Shown here piece after piece: positions 1 through 6,546 of a DNA stretch of 14,190 nucleotides (its first letter is position 1; each line of letters opens with the position of its first letter). Source of the DNA: an uncultured Collinsella sp. (GTDB lineage Bacteria > Actinomycetota > Coriobacteriia > Coriobacteriales > Coriobacteriaceae); the NCBI GenBank assembly GCA_900544465.1, contig UQVT01000037.1, positions 1 to 14,190 on the forward strand, in the 5' to 3' direction. The notes under the pieces were generated by a model that had not been told where the DNA came from, searched no databases, and worked only from the letters and a program-made list of their open reading frames with translations. The translations under genes were made by a program, and so were the position numbers.

Positions 1-131
1 AGCGCATGACCAACGAGTCCGCTGGCGAGAACGCCTACACCATGTTCGACACCGATGAGCACCTGGACGGCAGCACGATCGAGGCGCTCAAGCAGATTCC
101 GTCGATGTATCGCGTGCGCGTGATTAAATAG
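1..131 (+). CDS. serA: C-terminal end of a protein resembling D-3-phosphoglycerate dehydrogenase (ACT-domain tail); 5' end outside the window
   Basis: About 42 residues are visible, reading in the frame that starts at base 3 and ending at TAG 129-131. The stretch NESAGENAYTMFDTDEHLDG followed by an IEALKQIPSMYRVRVIK ending has the pattern of the last beta-alpha-beta unit of an ACT domain. It matches best the C-terminal tail of bacterial phosphoglycerate dehydrogenases, where a hydrophobic V-x-R-V-I strand ends the protein. That enzyme oxidises 3-phosphoglycerate in the first step of serine synthesis, and its ACT domain senses serine. A strong terminator follows 40 bases later, so this is the last gene of its transcript. 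A DUF1015 gene, a family often next to serA/serC, lies 2.8 kb downstream on the same strand and supports the call. With only the tail visible, another ACT-domain enzyme such as the serine dehydratase beta subunit is possible. Confidence 0.6.
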   Translation, partial: RMTNESAGENAYTMFDTDEHLDGSTIEALKQIPSMYRVRVIK

Positions 132-171
132 CGCCGGTGCCAAGCCTGCCAGACAGACCACGAAGCCCATT

Positions 172-210
172 CGCCCCCCCGTTTTCACGAAACGGGGGGG
201 CGATTTTGTT
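172..210 (+). terminator. Rho-independent terminator after the serA-like gene
   Basis: A perfect 13-bp stem (172-184 with 190-202) built on a run of seven C and seven G has a 5-nt loop and is followed by ATTTTGTT. This is a textbook intrinsic terminator 40 bases after the stop codon. Confidence 0.92.
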
Positions 211-479
211 GCTCCGGACGACTTTAAAATGATACCCAGAACAAGTTTTTTCAGATAATCGATAGTGAGGCTCCAGTCGCTAAGCACACCCACTTTGATA
301 AACAGCTTTATCAGGGACTTTAGTAGGTAAAAATCGGTCTCTATGTGCCGAATGTAAGTTGACTGTCCATTTTCCGAAACAACTTATTCTAGGTAGCATT
401 TTTAAGGCCCTTCCAAGGCAAAATATAAGTATTTTGCGACCAAAACTCTAGTCCGCGCGACCATTTTCCGCCCGCGCGG
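211..479. other. AT-richer intergenic region with several small dyads, no gene seen
   Basis: No convincing reading frame is present and base composition is clearly more AT-rich than the neighbours. It contains three inverted repeats. TAAGTTG/CAACTTA lies at 355-361 and 380-386. A perfect 8-bp hairpin GCAAAATA-TAAG-TATTTTGC lies at 418-437. A 7-bp GC stem CCGCGCG/CGCGCGG lies at 453-459 and 473-479. The decamer CCATTTTCCG occurs twice (367-376 and 461-470). The region is downstream of two convergent genes, so it may carry 3' structures rather than promoters. Confidence 0.5.
453..479 (-). terminator. Possible weak terminator hairpin of the minus-strand nuclease-like gene
   Basis: CCGCGCG at 453-459 pairs perfectly with CGCGCGG at 473-479 across a 13-nt loop. 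It starts directly after the minus-strand stop codon (480-482). On the minus strand it is followed by ACTAGAGTTTTGG, so the T run is short and displaced. It could be a weak terminator or a 3'-protecting hairpin. Confidence 0.4.
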
Positions 480-1529
480 CTACATTCCCGCCCAATCGAT
501 AAAAATCTCCTCACGAAGCCGCCGTTCGAGCTCCTGCTGCCGCGGCGTCTTGTCTTTCAGCGGCACATCGAGATAGGACATGATGAGCCCCATCACCACG
601 CGGAAGGCATCGGAATCGGCCAGCTGACCATAGGTCATCAGAACGACGGGATATCCCATGGCTTGCAAGGCCGTCGTTCGATCGGAGTCCGAGATCTTGG
701 ATTCAATGGATCCGTGAATGGCTTTACCTTGGCATTCAACCAGACACTCTCGACTGCCGTCCTTATTTGCCAGCAGGATATCGGCATAGCGCCTATCAAG
801 CCCCGAAATCAGGCGGGCGCTGCGCGTCATACGAATCTCAACGTTATTGGTAAGGCGCAGCCCTTCGCCGCCGCGCAACCTCGTAAGGCCAAACAGCATC
901 GAAGCCTGGACCTCAAGCGGCGATGCCGCCACCCCCGTAATGCATTTCGCGGCACGTGTGAACGATTTAGCACCGCGGAGCCCCGGGATCTTATCGACGT
1001 ACTCTGTAAGTTCAGAGAACTCGATCAAGGGCGGTCGTTTCCACAGGTCCGTTGGATTCCCCGAGACATCCTTTACATTTTCCCAACCCAACCGTGCGTC
1101 ACCCCACCGGTCCCCATATGCCTGCACAAGTGCCGACTTTACCTGAGGCGCAATCTTGCACACGGCAAAGGTGCCGCACATCTCATACATGCACATGATT
1201 AAACGCTCGTTTGAGACCGAGGAAGCCAGGGTCAGCAGGGTAAAGAGCGAGGACGCAACATCGAGGCCAAACTCCGTCTGCCGCATGGAATCAAACGGCC
1301 TCTCCCCGTTCCAAACATGCCTGACAATGCGATCGCCCTTGCGCCCGCAGACGCCCTGCGCCAACACGTGTAACGGGGTGCCCAGGAAATGCTTGACGAG
1401 CGGATGCTCACATAGGTGCTCCCTGCGCGGATCGTCCGCAGAATCGGGCAGGTCCGGCATTATTGCCAAGACCTGTGGAGGTATCCGGTGATACCGAAAG
1501 GCAGATATGTCGCACAGCATGTCGTCCAT
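480..1529 (-). CDS. AbiEi/DUF559-like two-domain protein, putative PD-(D/E)XK-fold nuclease
   Basis: A 349-residue protein if started at the ATG at 1529; an in-frame ATG at 1520 (MLCDISAF) is an equal alternative, and neither has a strong ribosome binding site. The open frame reaches back to 1877, but that part is low-complexity and antisense to the M20 gene, so I excluded it. Residues 77-125 (FD...LDVASSLFTLLTLASSVS... then YEMCGTFAV) look like the AbiEi-type middle region that precedes DUF559 domains. Residues 203-225 (SPLEVQ...GGEGL) resemble the entry to a DUF559/Vsr-like nuclease domain. D250, then E265-x-Q267-G-K269, then D-x-x-R-x-x-AL-x-x-MGY-x-VV would be the PD-(D/E)XK core. The second such gene at 9788 shares the same ordered motifs. 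The family is recognised only by these motifs. Whether it cuts DNA, regulates a partner or acts in defence is unknown, and no toxin-like partner gene is adjacent. Confidence 0.6.
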   Translation of the reverse strand: MDDMLCDISAFRYHRIPPQVLAIMPDLPDSADDPRREHLCEHPLVKHFLGTPLHVLAQGVCGRKGDRIVRHVWNGERPFDSMRQTEFGLDVASSLFTLLTLASSVSNERLIMCMYEMCGTFAVCKIAPQVKSALVQAYGDRWGDARLGWENVKDVSGNPTDLWKRPPLIEFSELTEYVDKIPGLRGAKSFTRAAKCITGVAASPLEVQASMLFGLTRLRGGEGLRLTNNVEIRMTRSARLISGLDRRYADILLANKDGSRECLVECQGKAIHGSIESKISDSDRTTALQAMGYPVVLMTYGQLADSDAFRVVMGLIMSYLDVPLKDKTPRQQELERRLREEIFIDWAGM

Positions 1530-1599
1530 GAAGGGTACGTACCCACCGCGTCGTTTGTAAACCCGCCTGGACGGCAAACGCGCTGGCTCGGCCTGCGAA

Positions 1600-1611
1600 C
1601 GGTAAATACCG
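1600..1611. promoter_or_regulatory. 12-bp palindrome in the divergent region, possible operator
   Basis: CGGTAAATACCG is a short dyad (CGGTA-N2-TACCG) midway between the divergent nuclease-like gene (start 1529) and the M20 gene (start 1684). Its position fits a regulator site, but a dyad this short could arise by chance. Confidence 0.25.
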
Positions 1612-1641
1612 CTGCGCGCACGCCGCGGATCTCTCAAGAGG

Positions 1642-1676
1642 CTTACAATCAGTTTGGAAAGCAGACTGATTGTGAG
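1642..1676 (+). promoter_or_regulatory. Long perfect dyad over the predicted -10 box and RBS of the M20 gene
   Basis: Bases 1642-1656 pair with 1662-1676 over 15 positions with only two G-U pairs, closing a GAAAG loop; the core ACAATCAGT/ACTGATTGT (1645-1653 and 1665-1673) is perfect. A good -10 hexamer TACAAT (1644-1649) lies in the left arm, although I see no clear -35 box. The right arm ends in GAG, part of the GAGG ribosome binding site (1674-1677) of the ATG at 1684. It could be a DNA operator over the promoter, or an RNA hairpin that hides the ribosome binding site if transcription starts upstream. Confidence 0.6.
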
Positions 1677-1683
1677 GTTGCAT

Positions 1684-2904
1684 ATGGTTGATGAGGACTT
1701 TGCCTGGCGGCTTACGCAGGAGCTCGTGCGGATCGACAGCTCAGACCCGGGCGCGTATGAGGACGAGATCGAGCACTTCATTAAGAGGCTCATTGAGCAG
1801 CAGCTGGCGCAGCTTGATAGTCCTGCGCTCGATGCCGTGCAGATTGAGGAGCTCGAAGTACTCCCCGGGCGCCGCAACCTTATGATTACCGTGCCGGCCG
1901 TAAGCGACGAGGCCCGACTCGTCTACATCTGTCACATGGATACCGTCACCCTGGGCGATGGCTGGGAGGCAGACACGCCGCCGCTCGGAGCGATCGTGCG
2001 CGACGATAAACTCTATGGTCGCGGCTCCTGCGACATGAAGGGTGGCCTGGCTTGCGCCATTGCCGCACTGGTCCATACGCTCGAGCGCGTGGCGGCGGAT
2101 GGCGCGCTGCCCCGCCGCGGCTTTTCACTCATCTGCTCAGTCGACGAGGAAGACTTTATGCGCGGCTCAGAGGCCGCGATCGATGCCGGCTGGGTCGGCT
2201 CGCGCGAATGGGTGCTGGACACCGAGCCCACCGACGGACAGATTCAGGTGGCGCACAAGGGTCGCACGTGGTTCGAGATCGAGATGGCCGGCGTCACGGC
2301 GCATGCGAGCCAGCCTTGGAAGGGCGCAGACGCCGTCGCCGCCATGGCCGAGGTCGTGTGTTCGCTCCGTCGCGCGTTCGCGGCGCTGCCCGCGCACGAT
2401 GAGCTGGGGCCTTCGACCATCACGTTTGGCCAAATCGAGGGCGGCTATCGCCCCTATGTCGTACCCGACCACGCCAAGGTCTGGGTCGATATGCGCCTGA
2501 CCCCGCCGACCGATACAGCCGCCGCGACGCGCATGGTAGAGCAGGCCATCGCCGGCGCCGAAGCCGCCGTTCCCGGTTGCCATGGCGCCTATGCCGTAAC
2601 AGGCGACCGCCCCGCCATCGAGCGCGATCCGGTCTCTCCCCTTCTAGCTGCACTCAAGTGCGCAGCAGACGATGTAACGGGCACGGATACGACCGTCGGC
2701 TTCTTTACCGGCTACACCGACACTGCCGTCATTGCCGGCAAGACGGGTAACCGTAACTGCATGAGCTATGGCCCCGGGTCGCTCGCGCTCGCCCACAAGC
2801 CCAACGAATATGTGCCCCACGCCGACATCGTTCGTTGTCAGCAGGTGCTAATCGCGCTCGCCGATAACGTGCTCTGGGACGCGAGCGGCCAAGTTGGGGC
2901 ATAA
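1684..2904 (+). CDS. M20 family metallopeptidase (ArgE/DapE/acetylornithine deacetylase-like)
   Basis: A cytoplasmic zinc hydrolase of 406 residues that would cleave an N-acyl or peptide amide bond; substrate cannot be read from sequence. The two-metal site is complete: H84-x-D86 in YICHMDTV, bridging D117 in GRGSCDMKGG, the general-base and ligand pair E155-E156 in SVDEED, E181 in DTEPTD, and the last ligand H371 in LALAHKPNEYV. H207 in GVTAHASQP marks the lid/dimerisation domain insert that DapE/ArgE-type enzymes have. The ATG at 1684 is chosen because GAGG lies at 1674-1677; an upstream TTG at 1654 lacks support. The length is usual for DapE/ArgE/YgeY-like enzymes. The DUF1015 gene follows after 39 bases with its own AGGA site, so they probably share a transcript. 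A strong dyad overlaps the predicted promoter. The overall pattern is reminiscent of YgeY-type hydrolases, but argE or dapE cannot be assigned. Confidence 0.9.
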   Translation: MVDEDFAWRLTQELVRIDSSDPGAYEDEIEHFIKRLIEQQLAQLDSPALDAVQIEELEVLPGRRNLMITVPAVSDEARLVYICHMDTVTLGDGWEADTPPLGAIVRDDKLYGRGSCDMKGGLACAIAALVHTLERVAADGALPRRGFSLICSVDEEDFMRGSEAAIDAGWVGSREWVLDTEPTDGQIQVAHKGRTWFEIEMAGVTAHASQPWKGADAVAAMAEVVCSLRRAFAALPAHDELGPSTITFGQIEGGYRPYVVPDHAKVWVDMRLTPPTDTAAATRMVEQAIAGAEAAVPGCHGAYAVTGDRPAIERDPVSPLLAALKCAADDVTGTDTTVGFFTGYTDTAVIAGKTGNRNCMSYGPGSLALAHKPNEYVPHADIVRCQQVLIALADNVLWDASGQVGA

Positions 2905-2943
2905 TAAGCCGCGAACAAACCGACTCGTGCGTTAGGACCGCCC

Positions 2944-3627
2944 ATGAAAGCACTTCCGTTTCCCTGCATCCGCCCGGCTCAGGACCGCGTGCTCGAGGCG
3001 TTGCCTGCAATGGGCAGCATCCTGAACGGCAACGATGCTCTGCGCGAAGCCATTGCCGATGGCCTGATGCTCAAGGATCCAGGCGCGGCGTATTACGTGT
3101 ACGAATGCTCGGGTGAGCCGGGTCGCGTGACGGGCGTCGTGGCGATTTGCCCGACGAGTGTACTTGCGGGCGGCAAGGGCGATGCCAGCGCTGACGTGGC
3201 CGCCGCTGCGCACGCGATCGCCGAACTCAAAGTTCAGCCTCGTCCCGTGTCGCTCGCTTACGAGGCCTCGCCCGTCATGGATATCATCCTGGGCGCCGCC
3301 AAAGAGGGTGCGTCGCTCTACGCCGTCACCGACCCCGCGGGCATTACGCACCGCGCGTGGGAGGTCAAGCGCGAGGACGCCGTCGGGGCCATCCGCGCTA
3401 TGCTCGACCAAGCACCGGAGCCGGCACTGGCCGACGACCCCGCCTACGCCGCCGCTCTGACCGGGGCGTCGCAGCTGCTAGCCGATGAGGCCCGTGCCGC
3501 CGGAACGTACACCGGCAAGGAGCCGTTCAACTTTACCGTTGCCGTGCTCTTCCCCGCCGCGCAGGTCAGCGGCGCCGCGCAGCGGGTCCCGATGGGCCTG
3601 CTCACCCACCAGGTCGCGCGGTTCTAG
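2944..3627 (+). CDS. Short DUF1015 family protein lacking the conserved His-rich motif
   Basis: A 227-residue protein recognised as DUF1015 from several landmarks in family order. These are an N-terminal PFPCIRP, then DPGAAYYVYEC...RVTGVVAICP (residues 45-70), then SLYAVTDPAGITHRAWEV (124-141), and a C-terminal YTGKEPFNFTVAVLFP (189-204). Typical members exceed 400 residues and contain a DGHHR-like motif just before the YTGEE-FN segment. Here that position reads AALTGASQLLADEARAAG and the motif is gone. An internal part and the long C-terminus are also missing. The reading frame is intact, so it may be a reduced lineage-specific form or a decaying copy. DUF1015 genes frequently sit beside serC/serA in Clostridia-like genomes, and their biochemical role is not established. 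AGGA at 2934-2937 supports the ATG at 2944. Confidence 0.72.
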   Translation: MKALPFPCIRPAQDRVLEALPAMGSILNGNDALREAIADGLMLKDPGAAYYVYECSGEPGRVTGVVAICPTSVLAGGKGDASADVAAAAHAIAELKVQPRPVSLAYEASPVMDIILGAAKEGASLYAVTDPAGITHRAWEVKREDAVGAIRAMLDQAPEPALADDPAYAAALTGASQLLADEARAAGTYTGKEPFNFTVAVLFPAAQVSGAAQRVPMGLLTHQVARF

Positions 3628-3672
3628 CAAGACCAGACCGCCCAGCACAAAAATCGGCAGCTCAACAAACAG

Positions 3673-3714
3673 GGGGCGGGAATGCAATACATGCACATGC
3701 ATCCCCGCCCCTTT
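3673..3714 (+). terminator. GC-rich hairpin between convergent genes, probable terminator
   Basis: GGGGCGGG (3673-3680) pairs with CCCGCCCC (3704-3711), with a second inner stem ATGCA/TGCAT (3682-3686 and 3698-3702). Only TTT follows on the plus strand. It lies 45 bases after the DUF1015 stop and before the end of the opposing phosphatase gene, the place expected for a terminator. Confidence 0.65.
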
Positions 3715-3758
3715 CGCATGGAGCAATTATGTCGGCGACCTGCGTCGCCACACCCACG

Positions 3759-4394
3759 CTACCCGCGTCGCGGACCCGCTGTCGCCACCAGCGGTTCAAG
3801 CCCCAGCTCGCGCGCGTAATCCTCCTGCGTAAAAATCTCAATCAGCTCAAACGTACCGGCCTCGTCGTCAAACACGAAATGTAGCACCGAGCAGTTGCCC
3901 GGCACACGATCGCGCTCGTCGGCCGCCGCACCCTTCACGTGGTCCATGAACTCCTTGATGGCCGATCCGTGGCTCACCGCGAGGACGCACTCGTGGTCCG
4001 GGCGTCGCATAAGATCGGTCAATGTCGCCACCATGCGCTCGCGCACCTGCATCTGGCCCTCGCCGCCAAACTGCCGATAGAAGTCGCGCCACGGGCGCTC
4101 GGGCATAAGCATCACGCGCTCGGCCTCAAAGTCGCCAAAGAACCACTCACGCAGGCCGTCCAGGCGCTCGTACGCCAAGCCCGGCAACAAGTTGGCGATA
4201 GTCTGCTCGGTGCGATGAAGCGTGGAGGTGTAGGCATGATCGGGCTCAATGCCGCGCGCACGTAAAAACATGCCGGCGCGCGCCGCCTGGTCGCAACCCA
4301 ACTGCGTAAGCGGCGAGTCACTCCACCCCTGAATGATACGCTTGAGGTTGAATATCGTCTGTCCATGACGGACCAGATACAGATCTTTATTCAT
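3759..4394 (-). CDS. Histidine phosphatase family protein (second of a tandem pair)
   Basis: A 211-residue phosphoglycerate-mutase-like phosphatase, probably cytoplasmic, with all catalytic residues: R9-H10 in YLVRHGQT (H10 carries the phosphate), R61 in STLHRTEQT, acid E83 in LREWFFG, and H142 in AVSHGSA. The ATG at 4394 is preferred over an upstream in-frame codon because AAGGA lies just upstream and the RHG motif then sits at residue 9-11, as in its neighbour. It starts 17 bases after the stop of the other phosphatase, so the two are co-transcribed. They share LREW-x-x-G, PW-x-D/DY, FGGE and HD/HECVLAVSHGSA, so this is a local duplication. The C-terminal tail is about 30 residues longer than in its partner. 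The substrate is unknown; a sugar phosphate or a phosphoglycerate-like metabolite is typical of the family. Confidence 0.9.
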   Translation of the reverse strand: MNKDLYLVRHGQTIFNLKRIIQGWSDSPLTQLGCDQAARAGMFLRARGIEPDHAYTSTLHRTEQTIANLLPGLAYERLDGLREWFFGDFEAERVMLMPERPWRDFYRQFGGEGQMQVRERMVATLTDLMRRPDHECVLAVSHGSAIKEFMDHVKGAAADERDRVPGNCSVLHFVFDDEAGTFELIEIFTQEDYARELGLEPLVATAGPRRG

Positions 4395-4411
4395 AGGGGT
4401 CCTTTCGTTCG

Positions 4412-4954
4412 TTACCAATCAAGGAGCGAAAACGCCCCGTCGCAATAGCCAAAATGAAGCACGGCTCCGTTGTCGGGTAGCTCTCCCCTGCCAGTCACAT
4501 ACTCAAGAAACTCCTGGCAGGCTGAGCCGTGGGAAACCGCCAGCACGCAGTCGTGCTGCGGCCTGGCCATGATGCGCGACAGCACCGCGACCATACGCGA
4601 CTGGAGCTGCACTTCAGACTCGCCACCAAAGGCCACCGGATAATCACCCCAGGGCTGCGGCGGCATATCGCGATTTGATGTGCCCTCCAGCGAGCCCAAA
4701 TGCCACTCGCGTAGGTCATCGACCAGCTCTATCGAGCAGCCCTCGCCAGCAATTAGCTCAGCCGTACGCCGCGCCCGGCCCAACGGGGAGGAATACACAC
4801 GGTCAAAGGTCACGCCACGCGCCTCAAACGCCGCGCGCGTCGCCAGCGCCTGCTCGCGCCCGCGCGCCGTAAGCGGCGAATCGTGCCCACCCTGCAAAAT
4901 GTTCTGCACGTTGAGCTCAGTCTGCCCATGCCGCACCAAATACAAATCTGCCAC
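4412..4954 (-). CDS. Histidine phosphatase family protein (first of a tandem pair)
   Basis: A 180-residue phosphatase of the phosphoglycerate mutase superfamily. The catalytic set is complete: R8-H9 (LVRHGQTE), R60 (SSPLGRARRT), E83 (LREWHLG) and H142 (VSHGSA). The start is a GTG at 4954, fixed by a perfect AGGAGGG ribosome binding site at 4959-4965 and by the normal distance to RHG. It is co-directional with the nitroreductase gene upstream (82-base gap) and with its paralogue downstream (17-base gap). The 82-base leader contains a REP-like hairpin. The protein resembles the short GpmB/CobC-type phosphatases, but nothing in the context ties it to cobalamin synthesis. Confidence 0.9.
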   Translation of the reverse strand: MADLYLVRHGQTELNVQNILQGGHDSPLTARGREQALATRAAFEARGVTFDRVYSSPLGRARRTAELIAGEGCSIELVDDLREWHLGSLEGTSNRDMPPQPWGDYPVAFGGESEVQLQSRMVAVLSRIMARPQHDCVLAVSHGSACQEFLEYVTGRGELPDNGAVLHFGYCDGAFSLLDW

Positions 4955-4969
4955 ACGCCCTCCTCTCGC

Positions 4970-5004
4970 ACCACCGCAAAGGGGACAGGTACCTTTGTGG
5001 TGGT
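4970..5004. repeat. REP-like palindromic hairpin with a GGGACAGGTACC core
   Basis: ACCACCGCAAAGG (4970-4982) pairs over 13 positions (one G-U) with CCTTTGTGGTGGT (4992-5004) around the loop GGGACAGGTA. The string AAAGGGGACAGGTACCTTTG is the kind of short palindrome that I associate with dispersed REP-type elements mobilised by TnpA-REP transposases. No transposase is in this window. It sits between the nitroreductase stop and the ribosome binding site of the first phosphatase, so in RNA it would be a leader hairpin. Confidence 0.55.
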
Positions 5005-5036
5005 TTACCGCCGGATCACACCGCGGTGACGCTCAA

Positions 5037-5708
5037 CTACAGCAGTACGTCGGCGAGCGAACGCTTGGGTACGTGGTGCACCTGTGCCTCGTCGCGCCAA
5101 TAATTGATGGAGCCGTCGGGGTTGGAATCGATCGCATCGATCACCTGCGTTTCGGCCGGAACGCCAAACGCCATGATCAGCTTGAGCTCATACTTGTCGT
5201 TATCGAGCCCCATGGCATCGATCGCGTGGGGCGTAAAGGCCTTGAACATGCAGGCTGCCACCTCGGGCGTAGCGCTGCGGGCGGCGAGCATCATCGTCTG
5301 CGCGGCAATGCCCGTGTCGGCCTCGGTAATGGGAGCGGCGGGCTTGCCCGGAACGGCGCGCTCGGCCAGAATCGCGATGTAGCCGGTCGGGCGCTCGCCC
5401 TCGGCAGGACCCGGCCAATCCTTGAGCGCACCGGCCCATGCAAGCTCGTCAAACACGCGAGCGCAGTCCTCGGAACCGCTCACCACATGAAAACGAAGAC
5501 GCTGAGCATTGGCACCACACGGAGCCAGGTGCGCCAGTTCCGCCAGCTCGAGCAAAAACTCGCGCGGCACGCGCATGGACTCGTCAAATCGGCGGCACGT
5601 GCGGGCGCGGCGGACCAGCGCGTCAAACGTGTCCAGGCCGAGCTTTTCGCAACCTTGCTTTGCCATCGACTCCGCGCTCGACGGCGCCGCGGGAACTGTT
5701 TCGTTCAT
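5037..5708 (-). CDS. Nitroreductase family protein (FMN-dependent oxidoreductase)
   Basis: A 223-residue flavin oxidoreductase that would use FMN and NAD(P)H to reduce a nitro, quinone or similar acceptor. The N-terminal basic block ALVRRARTCRRFDES (residues 30-44) is the phosphate-binding region of FMN. APCGANAQRLRFHVV (62-76) is the second flavin-contact loop, and DTGIAAQTMMLAA (131-143) is the dimer-interface helix that most family members carry. The segment FGVPAET (181-187) precedes the C-terminal tail. The open frame runs further upstream, but the ATG at 5708 is chosen because the upstream residues lack family character and a G-rich stretch precedes this ATG; the ribosome binding site is not ideal. 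It is the first gene of the minus-strand group with two phosphatases. About 235 bases separate it from the divergent HdeD-type gene, with no clear consensus promoter visible on either strand. Confidence 0.88.
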   Translation of the reverse strand: MNETVPAAPSSAESMAKQGCEKLGLDTFDALVRRARTCRRFDESMRVPREFLLELAELAHLAPCGANAQRLRFHVVSGSEDCARVFDELAWAGALKDWPGPAEGERPTGYIAILAERAVPGKPAAPITEADTGIAAQTMMLAARSATPEVAACMFKAFTPHAIDAMGLDNDKYELKLIMAFGVPAETQVIDAIDSNPDGSINYWRDEAQVHHVPKRSLADVLL

Positions 5709-5944
5709 AGGGACCCCCATTTTCGGGCAATTGTTCTTAGGAAAATCTAACCTAAAACGTAGGCAATAACGAACAGGGCTGCAATGTTCTACACCTGTTG
5801 AATAGAAAATCGCGACGTGGGGAACAACGGAAACAATTCGGGGCCTTTGGGTTACGTTTCGCCCTCCCCGACCCATAACGCCAGCGCCTTTAGGCGATAC
5901 TGGTTGTAACGATCAAGGCTTACGCCGCACGGAAAGGAGACATT

Positions 5945-6546
5945 ATGGGCATCTTTAAGAACGATGACCAAAAATCGAGCCAGTTTGGATTTGACGAGAA
6001 AAGCATGGCGGGCAAAGCCGTCAAGGCCGTACGCTGGATTTACGCCATCACGGGCGTCTTAGCGCTCATTGCTGGTATCGCGCTGCTTTTTGCACCCGCC
6101 AAGTCCCTCGTCTTTTGACGACTGTCCTGGGTTTTTACTTTGTAATCACTGCTGCCATCAGACTGTTCACTGCCATCTTTGAGCCGCTGCTGCCCACCGG
6201 TTGGCGCGTGACGAGCATCATCTCCAACCTACTCATTATCTTGGGCGGCGTCATAATCCTGCGCAACCAGGCCTTCTCGACCGCGACGCTCACCACGATG
6301 GTGGTTATCGTGGCCGGCTTTGGCTGGATTGTCGAAGGTGTCATGTCCATTCTGGAGTCCGAGCTTTCGTCCAACCGCGCCCTCGCCATCCTGAGCGGCG
6401 CACTTTCCATCATCGCCGGCATGTTCGTGTTTATCTATCCGCTGTGGTCGGCCAAGATGCTCGTCATCTTTAGCGGCGCCGCGCTGCTGGTGTTTGGCGT
6501 AACGCTGATTGTTCGTGCTATTCAATTTGGCAAACTGGTGCACTAG
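5945..6546 (+). pseudogene. HdeD/DUF308-type membrane protein, split by a one-base frameshift
   Basis: The gene starts at ATG 5945 behind a strong GGAAAGGAG site (5931-5939) and reads 57 residues, ending at TGA 6116-6118 right after the first membrane segment (RWIYAITGVLALIAGIALLF). The next frame continues without a gap from 6115 to TAG 6546 with TTVLGFYFVITAAIRLF and four or five more hydrophobic segments. Joined, the product is about 200 residues with six membrane segments, the normal size of HdeD-family proteins. These inner-membrane proteins are linked to acid resistance in E. coli; elsewhere the function is unknown. Adding one T to the TTTT run (6113-6116) restores LVF-L-TTVLG. Slippage at this site would need a first-position mismatch, so programmed frameshifting is unlikely. 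Recent mutation or sequencing error fits better. Confidence 0.8.

Noticed and set aside
1530..1877. N-terminal extension of the minus-strand nuclease-like gene to 1877
   Set aside because: It would overlap the start of the M20 gene, is Ser/Arg-rich without family character, and homologous motifs begin after the ATG at 1529.
5019..5028. Palindrome CACCGCGGTG downstream of the nitroreductase gene
   Set aside because: Ten bases in GC-rich DNA are likely by chance, and it is followed by no T run that would make a terminator.
4680..5750. A 356-codon plus-strand frame across the nitroreductase and phosphatase genes
   Set aside because: It runs antisense over two well-recognised genes and the hairpin between them, and has no family features or ribosome binding site.
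6112..6117. Programmed -1 frameshifting in the HdeD-type gene
   Set aside because: The Phe codon TTT would have to re-pair with CTT, a first-position mismatch, and I see no slippery heptamer; a lost base is simpler.
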